Part shown: piece by piece, positions 53,738-62,229 of the stretch
Numbering within the stretch: position 1 is the stretch's first letter
How the letters are laid out: every line of letters starts with the position of its first letter
From: AP-15 sp963789025
GTDB lineage: Bacteria; Pseudomonadota; Alphaproteobacteria; ATCC43930; CGMCC-115725
DNA: 64,000 bases
Direction: 5' to 3'
NCBI GenBank assembly: GCA_963789025.1
Contig: CAWBIT010000002.1
Span: forward strand, 1 to 64,000
Notes under the pieces: model-generated
Told to the model about the DNA's origin: nothing
Databases searched by the model: none
Seen by the model: the letters and a program-made list of their open reading frames with translations, nothing else
Made by a program: the position numbers and the translations under genes

Positions 53738-53863
53738 CTACCATAGCGGGTAAATATTGTTGCCTCCACTGTCGGGTCGGCGGCGTCTTACTCGGCGGAT
53801 GCGGCTGTGCGCGCCGACCGCCAGGATGGTAACAGCCAGGCCGAGCAAAATCCCCCACTCCAT
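53738..53863 (-). CDS. 41-aa single-pass membrane peptide
   Basis: ATG at 53863-53861, TAG at 53740-53738. The sequence starts MEWGILLGLAVTILAVGAH (one hydrophobic helix) followed by an Arg-rich stretch (RIRRVRRRRP) and a short tail. GAGAGGG lies upstream, and the ATG follows the SGNH gene's stop after 1 nt. The short length and tight coupling fit a small inner-membrane subunit with its basic end in the cytoplasm. Function unknown. Confidence 0.6.
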   Translation of the reverse strand: MEWGILLGLAVTILAVGAHSRIRRVRRRRPDSGGNNIYPLW

Positions 53864-53864
53864 C

Positions 53865-55079
53865 CTAGTACCCTCTCCCTACAGCATCCTTGGCCTGGCA
53901 TCGCACAGCGAGAGCCGCATCCACGATCGGCACTATGGCCGTCGCCACGGCCGCGTTGCCGATCTCCGACAAGTGATAGAGATCAATATAAACCGGGTCT
54001 GTCCAATCGTCAAAAAGCGCCGACAGATCGACCGCATCTGCGGCGTCGACGAGGGCGGGATTGCAGCGGCGCTCGCCGAGGATGGCTTCATAGAGTAGAC
54101 GCCGACGCTCGGGATCGTTCGTATAGTCGTCGAGCCAGCGCTGCTCGTCCTCGGTTCTGGATTTCTTTGTGGTGATCATCGGCTGCCAAAAAAAGATCGG
54201 CTGAAAGCCGTATTCACGTCCCAGCAGGCGTACCAGACGCACATTACCGACATAGGCCGCAATGACGTCGCGGGCGAGCTGGCCGAGATCGACCTGCGAC
54301 AGGTCCGTCTGCTCCACAGGCAAAGGGCCGCGCAATTGAAGGCCGGTCAGCCGGCGCAGCCGCCGCAGGGTGCGCGGCGCCGCACCGATCAACGCCGCGG
54401 CAATCAGATCGCGCCGTCGATCCGGATGAAGCAGGTTGAACTCGGCCCGCCGGCGCGCCTCGTTGAATAGCGCGTCGGCGCGGCCGGTTTGTTCGGCGCA
54501 CGCCATCTCGTTAATGCCATCGTAGAACAGGGCGATATCGAGCCGTTCTCCGGACTTCAACACCTGCTGCAAGGTAATGACCTCTTGCATGCTGTTGTGC
54601 CCGAGCTGGCCATAATTGGTTACTGAAACGCGGTGTCCGCGCTCGGCGAGCCGGCGGGCCAGCACCGCCGGAATGGTTTGGTCGTCGCGGGCCCCCATTC
54701 CCATCATCGTCGAGCCGCCAAAGCACAGGATGCGGATTGTCTCGCCGTTGGCCGGCTTCTCGCCTGGCGTCGGCCGCAGCCCGCGTTCGTCGAGCATCAC
54801 GTAGGCGCCGTGGAACGGGCGCTGCCACCATTCGACATAGGGCTTCCAGTCGACGCGAACGGCGCCGCGGAATTCGTCGAAATATCCTGCCGACCAATCG
54901 GCGCCGACATAGGCGTCGGCCATCGCGGCACGGTCCGGACGGGTCGAGCGGCGATAGCGCAGAAAGCGGCTCAGCCGGCGCCACCCCTCGACGCCGAACT
55001 CGGTCATGAGGACGGCCAGCAACAACAATCCGACCACGTGCCACAGGGCAACGACAAACCGGCCGAGCTCGCCCAGCAT
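53865..55079 (-). CDS. SGNH/GDSL-like hydrolase, membrane-anchored
   Basis: The start at ATG 55079 lies 11 nt after the stop of the upstream gene, giving 404 aa. One N-terminal helix (FVVALWHVVGLLLLAVLMTEF) anchors it. The SGNH block I motif is ILCFGGSTMMG (Ser123), with a GxxxN-like GQLGHNSM and a C-terminal DLYHLSEIG holding the Asp-x-x-His pair. Such proteins add or remove acyl groups on glycans or lipids. It is the penultimate gene of the long operon starting at the PTPS-like gene. Confidence 0.8.
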   Translation of the reverse strand: MLGELGRFVVALWHVVGLLLLAVLMTEFGVEGWRRLSRFLRYRRSTRPDRAAMADAYVGADWSAGYFDEFRGAVRVDWKPYVEWWQRPFHGAYVMLDERGLRPTPGEKPANGETIRILCFGGSTMMGMGARDDQTIPAVLARRLAERGHRVSVTNYGQLGHNSMQEVITLQQVLKSGERLDIALFYDGINEMACAEQTGRADALFNEARRRAEFNLLHPDRRRDLIAAALIGAAPRTLRRLRRLTGLQLRGPLPVEQTDLSQVDLGQLARDVIAAYVGNVRLVRLLGREYGFQPIFFWQPMITTKKSRTEDEQRWLDDYTNDPERRRLLYEAILGERRCNPALVDAADAVDLSALFDDWTDPVYIDLYHLSEIGNAAVATAIVPIVDAALAVRCQAKDAVGRGY

Positions 55080-55090
55080 TCGCCGATACG

Positions 55091-55996
55091 CTAAGAGGAA
55101 AAGTCGTCCGGAGAGAGGCCGCACAACCACCGGCTCTCGCTGTACCGCAGCGAGGTTTCGACGGTCCCGCCGTCCAGGCGATCGAGCCGGAAGAGGCGGT
55201 TCTTTTGCTCGCGGCCGGCCAGATGCATGACGCCGATCACCTCGTGCGGCGCATAGGGCTCGACAAAAAGGCCACGGCTAGGATCGAAGGCCGGCGGGGC
55301 ATCGCCCGGCATCCAGTTGCAATACGCCGGGAGAAAGTTGACCGGCAGGTGCTCGGCAAAGAGCACATAATTGAGCGCCGTCTGCTCGACAAAAAAGAAT
55401 TGCGTGCGCTGCAGCGCTCGCGACAGGACACGTGCCCAAGCGTCCCAGTGCGGTGCGTCGTGATGCAATGCGAATACCCCGCAGTTGACCATCGGATTGC
55501 GTCCCAGACGATCGGCGGCGCGCCAGCCGAACGCTTGCCGATAATTCTTCCACGCCAATGTCCAGCCGAACGGCTTCGGCCGCTTGTAATGGCGTTTGTA
55601 GGCGCGGTCGATTTCGGGCGTGATCGCCAGCCGCTCGCGGCCCGCTGCGTTCACATAAAGATCGATCACCCGCCCGTCCTGAAGCCAAGCGTCCGCGTCG
55701 ACCCACAGATAGACCTCATACCCCGGGAAGTGCCGCCGCAGAAACGGCCGCGCCACCTGCGCCTTGAACGTGTCCGGCTTGTGCGCGCGGCCGCGAAAAT
55801 CGAGATCCCAACCCGGCCGTACGACGTGTTCCACTTGCGAGGACAGCCACTCACGCTGTTCCCCATCGAGCCCGAGGTCGAGGATCCCGAGTACGACGTC
55901 TCGGCGCTGCGCTCGGATCGACAGCACCGTATCCCGTAACAGCGGAAAATAGCTGTGATCCGCGCCGCTGGCGATCAACAGCCGCACGCCACCCAT
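55091..55996 (-). CDS. Glycosyltransferase-like protein (GT-A fold, DxD motif)
   Basis: The 301-aa product begins MGGVRLLIASGADHSYFPLLRDTVLSI. It has the DxD motif YLWVDADAWLQ (Asp100, Asp102) and later NCGVFALHHDAPHWDAW, LNYVLFAEHLPVNFLPAYCNWMPG. The pattern fits GT8-like enzymes using a nucleotide-sugar and a divalent metal. It sits 13 nt after the response-regulator stop and 11 nt before the SGNH gene. Confidence 0.8.
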   Translation of the reverse strand: MGGVRLLIASGADHSYFPLLRDTVLSIRAQRRDVVLGILDLGLDGEQREWLSSQVEHVVRPGWDLDFRGRAHKPDTFKAQVARPFLRRHFPGYEVYLWVDADAWLQDGRVIDLYVNAAGRERLAITPEIDRAYKRHYKRPKPFGWTLAWKNYRQAFGWRAADRLGRNPMVNCGVFALHHDAPHWDAWARVLSRALQRTQFFFVEQTALNYVLFAEHLPVNFLPAYCNWMPGDAPPAFDPSRGLFVEPYAPHEVIGVMHLAGREQKNRLFRLDRLDGGTVETSLRYSESRWLCGLSPDDFSS

Positions 55997-56009
55997 CGCC
56001 GCCGCTGTC

Positions 56010-56702
56010 TCACGGTACGAGGCGGTAGCCGCCGGGCTCGGTTACCAGGATCTCGGCACGCGCCGGGTCGCGCTCGATCTTTTGGCGAAGGCGGTAGACG
56101 TGGGTCTCCAGCGTATGGGTCGTCACTCCGGCATTGTAGCCCCATACTTCGCCGAGGAGAGTGTCACGCCCGATCGCATGATCGCCGGCGCGGTAAAGAT
56201 ATTTCAGGATCGCCGTCTCTTTCTCGGTCAACCTGATCTTCTTGCGGCCGGTCGCATCGAGGAGGAGCTTGGCGCTGGGACGGAACGTGTAGGGCCCGAT
56301 CGTGAACACCGCGTCGTCGCTATGCTCGCTCTGTCGCAAATGGGCGCGCAACCGGGCCAGGAGCACGCTCAGGCGAAACGGCTTTGTCACATAGTCGTCG
56401 GCGCCCGAATCGAGCCCGAGCACGGTGTCGGCATCACTGTCCGCCCCGGTCAGCATAATGATCGGCACCTGCACTCCGGTACGGCGCAACAGCCGGCACA
56501 ATTCCCGCCCATCCATATCAGGGAGCCCAACATCGAGCAGAATGGCGTCGAACCGCTCGGCGCTTGCCAGTTGCAATGCCCAAGCCGCGCTGTCGCACTG
56601 AACGCTGGCGAATTCTTCATCCAACTCGAGCTGCTCCGCGAGCGATTGGCGCAGCGCGCCGTCATCATCGACGATCAATATTTTACGGCCAACCCTCATC
56701 AT
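56010..56702 (-). CDS. OmpR-family response regulator
   Basis: The start at ATG 56702 (or 56699) gives about 230 aa. The receiver has the acidic cluster VDDD (12-14), phospho-Asp57 in ILLDVGLPDMDG and the conserved lysine in YVTKPFRLS. The C-terminal winged helix (LTEKETAILKYLYRAGDHAIGRDTLLGEVWGY, ETHVYRLRQKIE) binds DNA. It overlaps the upstream GT4 gene by about 20 bp and lies within the operon rather than at its edge. No histidine kinase gene is beside it. Confidence 0.92.
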   Translation of the reverse strand: MMRVGRKILIVDDDGALRQSLAEQLELDEEFASVQCDSAAWALQLASAERFDAILLDVGLPDMDGRELCRLLRRTGVQVPIIMLTGADSDADTVLGLDSGADDYVTKPFRLSVLLARLRAHLRQSEHSDDAVFTIGPYTFRPSAKLLLDATGRKKIRLTEKETAILKYLYRAGDHAIGRDTLLGEVWGYNAGVTTHTLETHVYRLRQKIERDPARAEILVTEPGGYRLVP

Positions 56703-57798
56703 TTCCCGCCCTACGGGGGAGCAGCCGATCATTATGCGTCCAAATTGCGTTCCTCGTCCCCGTTTTCAAAGCGGAAGGACTTCCAGGCAGATCCAGGACC
56801 TGTTCCCACCGCTCCGCCGATCGCCGCCAATCTGGCAGGCGGCCACCCGCGGCGCGCGCGCCTGCCGCAAGACGCGTGGCCACTGCTGGCTCTGCGATCA
56901 CCCGCCGCAGCGCCCGCGCCAGCGCCGCAGCGTCCCCAGCGGGAACCAGCAACCCGGCCTCGCGGGGTACGGTCTCGGGAATTGCCCCGGCGCTGGTCGC
57001 GACGATCGGGAGACCGTGCGCCATCGCTTCCGCGAACGCCATCCCATATCCCTCGTGAAGGGACGGCAACACGAAGAGGTGAGCCGCCCGATAGGCGCGC
57101 ATCACCACTCGCGGCGGCTGCTCGCCGGCGAGAGTAACGCGCCGACCGAGGCGGGCAGCGGATATCATGCGTCGTATCAATCTCGCGGTGCCCGGGTCAC
57201 GGTCGAGCGAGCCGATGCACAGCATCTCCCAGTCGAGGTCACGTAGGCGCGCCAAAGCCGCGACGAGGCATCGATGGCCCTTACGCGGGACCACGCTTGC
57301 GACGCAGAGCAACGAGCGAACCGGGCCGCGCCGCGACCGCAAAGGCCGGTCCGGTTCTGCCGTGCCCGGCGGGATCACGAAGATCCGGTCGGGTGGGATA
57401 CCATGAGCCTCGACCCCGGCAGCGGTCCGTGCGCTGGGACAAACGACGCCGCGGAAGCGCGGCAACGCGGCAGCCTCGATCCGCCTAAGGCGTTCCGCCG
57501 CCGCGCGGGAAAGCCCGGTTTCCTCAGCGAGGGGATGGTGGACGAGCGCGACGAGCCGCAATCGGCGCCAGTGGGCTATGACCGCCTGTTTGAGATCGGG
57601 GAGCGCGAGACCGTCGATTACCGTCGTAGTGCCGTCGTCGAGTTGGGCCAAGGCCGTTTCACGATCACTGGGCGCAAGCTCGATGACCTTTACCGCGTGC
57701 CCGCGGGACCTCAGCCCATCGATGATGTGGCGGTCGTAAAGATAACCGCCGGTCAGCTGGTCGAGCCTGCCCGGGACGACAAAGGCGAGCTCGGTCAT
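56683..57798 (-). CDS. GT4-family glycosyltransferase
   Basis: The product has 371 aa: LAFVVPGRLDQLTGGYLYDRHIIDGL is the N-terminal acceptor loop. LLCVASVVPRKGHRCLVAAL and SLHEGYGMAFAEAMAHGLPIVA (E-x7-E) form the donor site. It overlaps the PTPS-like gene stop by ATGA. Glycosylation of the cluster product is its likely role. Confidence 0.88.
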   Translation of the reverse strand: MTELAFVVPGRLDQLTGGYLYDRHIIDGLRSRGHAVKVIELAPSDRETALAQLDDGTTTVIDGLALPDLKQAVIAHWRRLRLVALVHHPLAEETGLSRAAAERLRRIEAAALPRFRGVVCPSARTAAGVEAHGIPPDRIFVIPPGTAEPDRPLRSRRGPVRSLLCVASVVPRKGHRCLVAALARLRDLDWEMLCIGSLDRDPGTARLIRRMISAARLGRRVTLAGEQPPRVVMRAYRAAHLFVLPSLHEGYGMAFAEAMAHGLPIVATSAGAIPETVPREAGLLVPAGDAAALARALRRVIAEPAVATRLAAGARAAGGRLPDWRRSAERWEQVLDLPGSPSALKTGTRNAIWTHNDRLLPRRAGNDEGWP

Positions 57799-58190
57799 TC
57801 GAGCGCGGCATCATAACAGGCCCAGGCTACCGGGTTTTCGCGCAGAACCACCTTCAGGCTGGCGATGCGCTCGGCGCCGAGCGCTCCCTCCTTGACCCGC
57901 CGCGCCAGCCGCCGGTGGATTTCGCAGGCGAGAAACTCGGTCGTCGTGTTGCGGCCGCGAAACTCCTCCAATTCGTCGAGGTTGCGGTACTCGAACTCGC
58001 CAAGAACCGCCTTCAGCAGATCGAGAGCACGGCCGATGTCGCAGACGATCCCGTCGGCGTCGAGCGAATCGCGACGCAGCTCGGCTTCCACCACATAGGT
58101 CGCCCCGTGCAGCCTCTGCGCCGGACCAAACACCTCGCCGGCCAGGCTGTGGGCGATCATGAAATGATGACTGACGGTAATGCTGTACAT
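57795..58190 (-). CDS. PTPS/QueD-fold protein lacking usual catalytic residues
   Basis: The start at ATG 58190 gives 131 aa. The T-fold pattern of 6-pyruvoyl-tetrahydropterin synthase/QueD is visible: HHFMIAHSLAGEVFGPAQRLHGATYVVEAEL. His14 and His28 match two zinc ligands, but the third His of the HGH motif is Ala30 and the usual catalytic Cys is replaced (about Ala24). The LDHxxLN motif reads FEYRNLDE. The C-terminal Glu (LRENP) is kept. It may bind a pterin-like substrate with changed chemistry. It is cotranslated with the GT4 gene. Confidence 0.75.
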   Translation of the reverse strand: MYSITVSHHFMIAHSLAGEVFGPAQRLHGATYVVEAELRRDSLDADGIVCDIGRALDLLKAVLGEFEYRNLDELEEFRGRNTTTEFLACEIHRRLARRVKEGALGAERIASLKVVLRENPVAWACYDAALE

Positions 58191-58219
58191 ACCGTTACCT
58201 CGCCAAAGCACTAAAAGTC

Positions 58220-58343
58220 GTCATTCCGGGATGCCCCAACGGGGCAGGCCCGGAAACCATGAACTCGGACTGATACGTCATTCCCCACGGCCGGTGTTCA
58301 TAGGTTCCGGGCTCGGGGGCTGCGCCCCGCGCCCCGGAATGAC
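58220..58343. repeat. Dispersed ~120-bp palindromic repeat, copy 3
   Basis: It starts GTCATTCCGGGATGCCCC and ends CGCGCCCCGGAATGAC, with CCATGAAC... and GGTGTTCATAGG in the middle. It lies within the operon, between the dehydrogenase and PTPS-like genes. Confidence 0.8.
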
Positions 58344-58363
58344 CACGATTTTGGCATCATCTC

Positions 58364-59335
58364 TCAGTCGTACCGAAGGGTGTGACACAGCACGCCTGCT
58401 GCTGATGCCGCGAGCCGCGGCATCAATTCGGGCAGGGCAGAAAATTCGGTTTCGCCGGAGAGCAGGGTATCGAACACAGGGTCGCGCAGCAGCGAAAGGG
58501 CGAGCGTCAGGCGGCGCCGGCGCGACCAGCGCGGCGATCGGCCCACTGAAACCGAACCTACCTGCGACGAACGCAAAGTCAGGCGGCGCGAATGAAAGGC
58601 GCCGCCGAGTTCGAGCGGCACAATTCGGGTGCCATACCAGCTCATCTCGAGCACCATCGCCTCGAAGCCGGCGATCGTCAGCGCGTTGGCGAGCCCGGCG
58701 GGTGATCCGCTCGCATGGACAACCAGATCGGCCTCGTGAGATGCCGTCTCCGGGGTCGCAAAATGGCAGCCAAAGGCGTGAGCGATCGCTTCGCGGGTCG
58801 GATCGATGTCGATCAGCTCGACCTCGGCGCCCGGCAATCGCGCCGCGAGCGCGGCGACAAGACAGCCGACAACGCCGGCGCCGATCACCGCGATGCGGTC
58901 TCCCGGACCCGGCGCCGCATCCCACATCGCATTGATCGCCGTTTCCATGTTGGCGGCGAGCGCCGCGCGCCGGTCCGGAACCGTGTCGGGAACATCGACG
59001 ACGGCCTCCAGCGGCACGATGAACCGGTCCTGGTGGGGATGCAGACAGAACACCCGGCGTCCGAGCGCCTCGGCCGGACCGTCCTCGACGATGCCCACCG
59101 CCGAATAGCCGTATTTGACCGGCCCTGGGAACTCGCCCTCCTGGAACGGACAGCGCATCCGCCGCCATTCGCTCTCCGGGACTTCGCCGCGGAAAACGAG
59201 GGTTTCGGTGCCTCTGCTGATCGCACTTCGGAGCGCCCGGATCAGCAGCTCGCCGGGAGCCGGCGATCGCAACCGCTGCGCCCTGATTTCGCCATGGCCC
59301 GGCGCCGTCACCCAAAACGCCCGCGCCTCAACCAC
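58364..59335 (-). CDS. Zinc-type alcohol dehydrogenase superfamily (MDR) protein
   Basis: This 323-aa MDR enzyme has a GTG start. The N-terminal domain has ALRSAISRGTETLVFRGEVPE, FPGPVKYGYSAVGIVEDG and VFCLHPHQDRF. The nucleotide-binding domain has IAVIGAGVVGCLVAALAARL and VELIDIDPTREAIA. The usual catalytic-zinc cysteine is not evident; the SRGTE motif is like that of BchC-type dehydrogenases. It oxidises or reduces a hydroxyl or carbonyl with NAD(P). It lies 173 bp upstream of the PTPS-like gene. Confidence 0.85.
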   Translation of the reverse strand: MVEARAFWVTAPGHGEIRAQRLRSPAPGELLIRALRSAISRGTETLVFRGEVPESEWRRMRCPFQEGEFPGPVKYGYSAVGIVEDGPAEALGRRVFCLHPHQDRFIVPLEAVVDVPDTVPDRRAALAANMETAINAMWDAAPGPGDRIAVIGAGVVGCLVAALAARLPGAEVELIDIDPTREAIAHAFGCHFATPETASHEADLVVHASGSPAGLANALTIAGFEAMVLEMSWYGTRIVPLELGGAFHSRRLTLRSSQVGSVSVGRSPRWSRRRRLTLALSLLRDPVFDTLLSGETEFSALPELMPRLAASAAGVLCHTLRYD

Positions 59336-59430
59336 GGGAATAAACCCGGTGGCGGAAGGGTCTGACGGACGGCCGCTTGTTCATCAAGTCCCGGCAGGGC
59401 ACGATCGCCAGATACACCGAAGCCACTGAT

Positions 59431-60196
59431 ATGTCGACCGGGATCACCTCGCCTTCACCCTCGCCGGCCGCGCTCCTTCGCGAGGCGCGCTCGGTTTTCA
59501 CGCGCGCGTTCGTGCTCGCCCTGGTGGCAATTCCGCTGCCGGTGTTCGGCGGAGCGATCAGCACCGTTCCCGCGCTGAGCGGCCTTGCGCTGTTCGCCGG
59601 CCTGCTCTTCGCCGTCGAGCGCGGGCTCGCCGCGCATCATCCTCATCCCCGGCTCGGCACGGCGAACCGGATCACGCTCGTCAGGGCGGCAATTGCCTGC
59701 CTGATCGCAGCACGAGCGATCGAGCCGGCACCGCTCGAACTCGCCGGAAAGATGGCTCCTTGCCGCGATTGCCTGGACCGCGCTGATGCTCGACGGCGCC
59801 GACGGGTGGGCGGCCCGGCGCCAGGGACTGGCTTCCGCCTTTGGCGCGCGTTTCGACCTGGAGGTCGATGCGTTTGCCATCCTCGTGCTCGCGATAACCG
59901 TCGTAAAGGCGCAGGCCGCTCCTCATTGGGTGCTCGCGATCGGCGGCATGCGTTATCTTTACCTCGCCGCGGCGCTGGCCTTTCCGCTGTTGCGCCGGCC
60001 GTTGCCGCCGCGGCGGGTCGCCGACCGGCGCCGCAAGACGATTGCCGTCGTCCAGAGCGTCGGCCTGATGATCGCGTTGGTGCCCGTGACTTCGGCGGGC
60101 TGGGCTGCAGTCACTTGCGCCGCAGCGCTCGGGCTTCTGGTCTACTCATTTGCGGCCGATATTGTCATTCTGCTGTCCACTCGGCTGCATAGGTGA
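59431..60196 (+). pseudogene. CDP-alcohol phosphatidyltransferase, frameshifted
   Basis: The N-terminal part (from ATG 59431, MSTGITSPSPSPAALL) has two membrane helices and LGTANRITLVRAAIACLIAA, typical before the active site. Near 59746-59753 the frame changes, and the rest (LMLDGADGWAARRQGLASAF through LLSTRLHR) runs in another frame to 60196. The complete catalytic motif D-x2-D-G-x2-A-R-x8-G-x3-D-x3-D is present in this second part. One extra base explains the break. It may be an assembly error, since the motif is fully conserved. It is divergent from the dehydrogenase gene and upstream of ribA. Confidence 0.8.
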
Positions 60197-60263
60197 GGTC
60201 GAATAAGGTTGCTGGCGCGAGCCGCGTTGCGTCATATGATGCGGGGCGGCGAGGAGATAGAGA

Positions 60264-61370
60264 GTGCTCGAGCCCAGGACGCCTGCACAGCCATCACTTG
60301 GCGAGGCCATCACTGCGCTGCGCCGCGGAGAGCCGGTGCTGATCCGCGACGACGAGATCAACGTTCTTGCGGTCGCCGCCGAGCTGGCGACCGAGGAAAA
60401 CCTGCAGCGGCTGCGTCAAATCTCGCGCGCCCCGGCCCGGGTGGTTCTGACACGCCGGCGGGCCGTAGCGCTCGGCCTTGCTGCGCGCGACGAATTGTCA
60501 GGTGCGTTGACAATCTCCGTCTCGGAGGAATTGCCTGCGGCGGTGATCCGCAACCTCGCCGATCCCGGAGCATCGCTCGGCGCGGAGCCGCCTGGTTTCG
60601 GCCCCGAGCCGCTCCCCGCCAAAGGCGGTGCGCTCGCCGCGGTGGCTTTGGCAAAGCTCGCGTCACTGCTGCCCGCAGCGCTCGTGTTGCGCGCCGGCAA
60701 GAGCGAGGCGGCGTTTTTCGCACACCGCGGAGATCTGGCGGTCATCGATGCCGCCTCCGTGTTCAAGCGTGACGCGGCGACCGCCGGTCTCGAGCGTGTC
60801 GCCGAGGCGCGCGTCCCGCTCGCCGATGCCGAGAACGCGCGTCTCATCGCATTTCGCCCGCGCGATGGCGGCCTCGAACATCTCGCGATCCTGATCGGCT
60901 CGCCCGATCCGTCAGCACCGGTTTTGGTGCGGCTGCATTCGGAGTGCTTTACCGGCGACCTGCTCGCCAGCCTGCGCTGCGACTGCGGCGACCAGCTGCG
61001 CGGCGGGATCGCGGCGATCGCCGGGGCCGGCGGCGGCGTGCTGCTCTATCTCGCGCAGGAAGGACGCGGCATCGGGCTCGTCAACAAGCTGCGCGCCTAT
61101 CGGCTGCAGGATGCCGGTTTCGACACACTCGACGCCAACGAGCAGCTGGGGTTCGACGCCGACGAGCGGGTCTATCTGCCTGCTGCGGAAATGTTGCGGC
61201 AGCTCGGTTTCGGCACTGTCCGGCTGTTGACCAACAATCCGGACAAAGTGATTGCCCTCGAACGCTACGGCATCCGTGTCGCCGAGCGCGTGCCGCACGT
61301 CTTCCCGTCAAACGGCCACAACGAGCGGTATCTCCGCACCAAAGCAACCCGCAGCGGCCATTTTCTCTAG
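60264..61370 (+). CDS. ribA: GTP cyclohydrolase II with degenerate RibB-like N-terminus
   Basis: This 368-aa protein has a GTG start after GAGGAG. The C-terminal half has the GTP cyclohydrolase II zinc site Cys228, Cys239, Cys241 (ECFTGDLLASLRCDCGDQL), EGRGIGLVNKLRAYRLQD and RLLTNNPDKV. The N-terminal 190 residues resemble RibB but lack the DDxxRENEGD active-site motif; only IRDDEINVL is recognisable. It opens GTP to the pyrimidine of the riboflavin pathway. It lies next to the CDP-alcohol transferase and across from the PTPS-like operon. Confidence 0.88.
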   Translation: MLEPRTPAQPSLGEAITALRRGEPVLIRDDEINVLAVAAELATEENLQRLRQISRAPARVVLTRRRAVALGLAARDELSGALTISVSEELPAAVIRNLADPGASLGAEPPGFGPEPLPAKGGALAAVALAKLASLLPAALVLRAGKSEAAFFAHRGDLAVIDAASVFKRDAATAGLERVAEARVPLADAENARLIAFRPRDGGLEHLAILIGSPDPSAPVLVRLHSECFTGDLLASLRCDCGDQLRGGIAAIAGAGGGVLLYLAQEGRGIGLVNKLRAYRLQDAGFDTLDANEQLGFDADERVYLPAAEMLRQLGFGTVRLLTNNPDKVIALERYGIRVAERVPHVFPSNGHNERYLRTKATRSGHFL

Positions 61371-61393
61371 CTCCGGGTTCGTAACTGAACAGG

Positions 61394-61514
61394 TCATTCC
61401 GGGACGGCCGGTAGGCCGGGCCCGGAAGCCATGAACACCGGCTCATGCCGAAAGATCATCGGCCGGTGTTCATAGGTTCCGGGCTCGCGGGCTTCGCCGC
61501 GCGCCCCGGAACGA
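61394..61514. repeat. Dispersed ~120-bp palindromic repeat, copy 4
   Basis: It starts TCATTCCGGGACGGCCGG and ends CGCGCGCCCCGGAACGAC, with CCATGAACACCGG and CCGGTGTTCATAGG forming the inner inverted pair. It lies between convergent genes. Confidence 0.8.
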
Positions 61515-61521
61515 CGGTGGA

Positions 61522-62199
61522 TCAATCCCCGTTACCGCGGGAGCCGAAGATTGCGGTGCCGACGCGGACATGGGTGGCGCCGAAGCGGATCGCTTTCTCG
61601 AAATCGGCGCTCATGCCCATGCTGAGGACCCGCAGGTCGTTGCGCCGGGCGATCTCGCGTAGCAGCGCGAAATGCGGGGCCGGTTCCTCGTCGAGCGGCG
61701 GTACGCACATCAGCCCAATGATCGGGAGGTCGAGCCGCTCCCGGCACTCGAGGATAAACCCGTCCGCATCGGCTGGTATGATCCCTGCCTTTTGCGGTTC
61801 CTCCCCGGTGTTGACCTCGATCAGGCAGGGCGGCCGGCGACCGGTATGCTCCATCTCCCTGCCCATAGCCTGTGCGAGCCGCAGCCGGTCGACGCTCTCG
61901 ATCACATCGAAACCCGCGACCGCGTCGCGCACCTTGTTGGTCTGCAGTGGGCCGATCAGATGCAGCGCGAGGTTGGGAAATTCCTCCCGCAGCTCCGGAT
62001 ATTTCCCCTGCGCCTCCTGGACCCGGTTCTCGCCGAACGCGCGATGCCCCGCCATCAGCGCCTGCCGCACGCTCGCGGCGGGATGGGTCTTGCTGACAGC
62101 TACGAGCGTCACGCTTTCGGGCGCCCGGTCCGCCGCCCGTGCCGCCGTTGCGATCCGTTCCCGGACGGCGGCGAGATTGGCAGCGATAACCCCTTCCAT
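61522..62199 (-). CDS. YggS-family PLP-binding protein
   Basis: The start at ATG 62199 follows GGAG, giving 225 aa; the long upstream extension overlaps the divergent gene and is rejected. Markers are LVAVSKTHPA (Lys37, PLP Schiff base), HRAFGENRVQEA, LHLIGPLQTNK and LSMGMSADFEKAI. The protein controls intracellular PLP balance. It lies 30 bp from the divergent DUF3576 gene. Confidence 0.93.
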   Translation of the reverse strand: MEGVIAANLAAVRERIATAARAADRAPESVTLVAVSKTHPAASVRQALMAGHRAFGENRVQEAQGKYPELREEFPNLALHLIGPLQTNKVRDAVAGFDVIESVDRLRLAQAMGREMEHTGRRPPCLIEVNTGEEPQKAGIIPADADGFILECRERLDLPIIGLMCVPPLDEEPAPHFALLREIARRNDLRVLSMGMSADFEKAIRFGATHVRVGTAIFGSRGNGD

Positions 62200-62229
62200 A
62201 GCAGCTCCATTCCTGGCAAAGATCGCTCG

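Noticed and set aside
59740..59760. Programmed ribosomal frameshift in the CDP-alcohol transferase gene
   Set aside because: The local sequence is not a classical X-XXY-YYZ site and no downstream stimulatory structure is obvious; a single-base indel is simpler.
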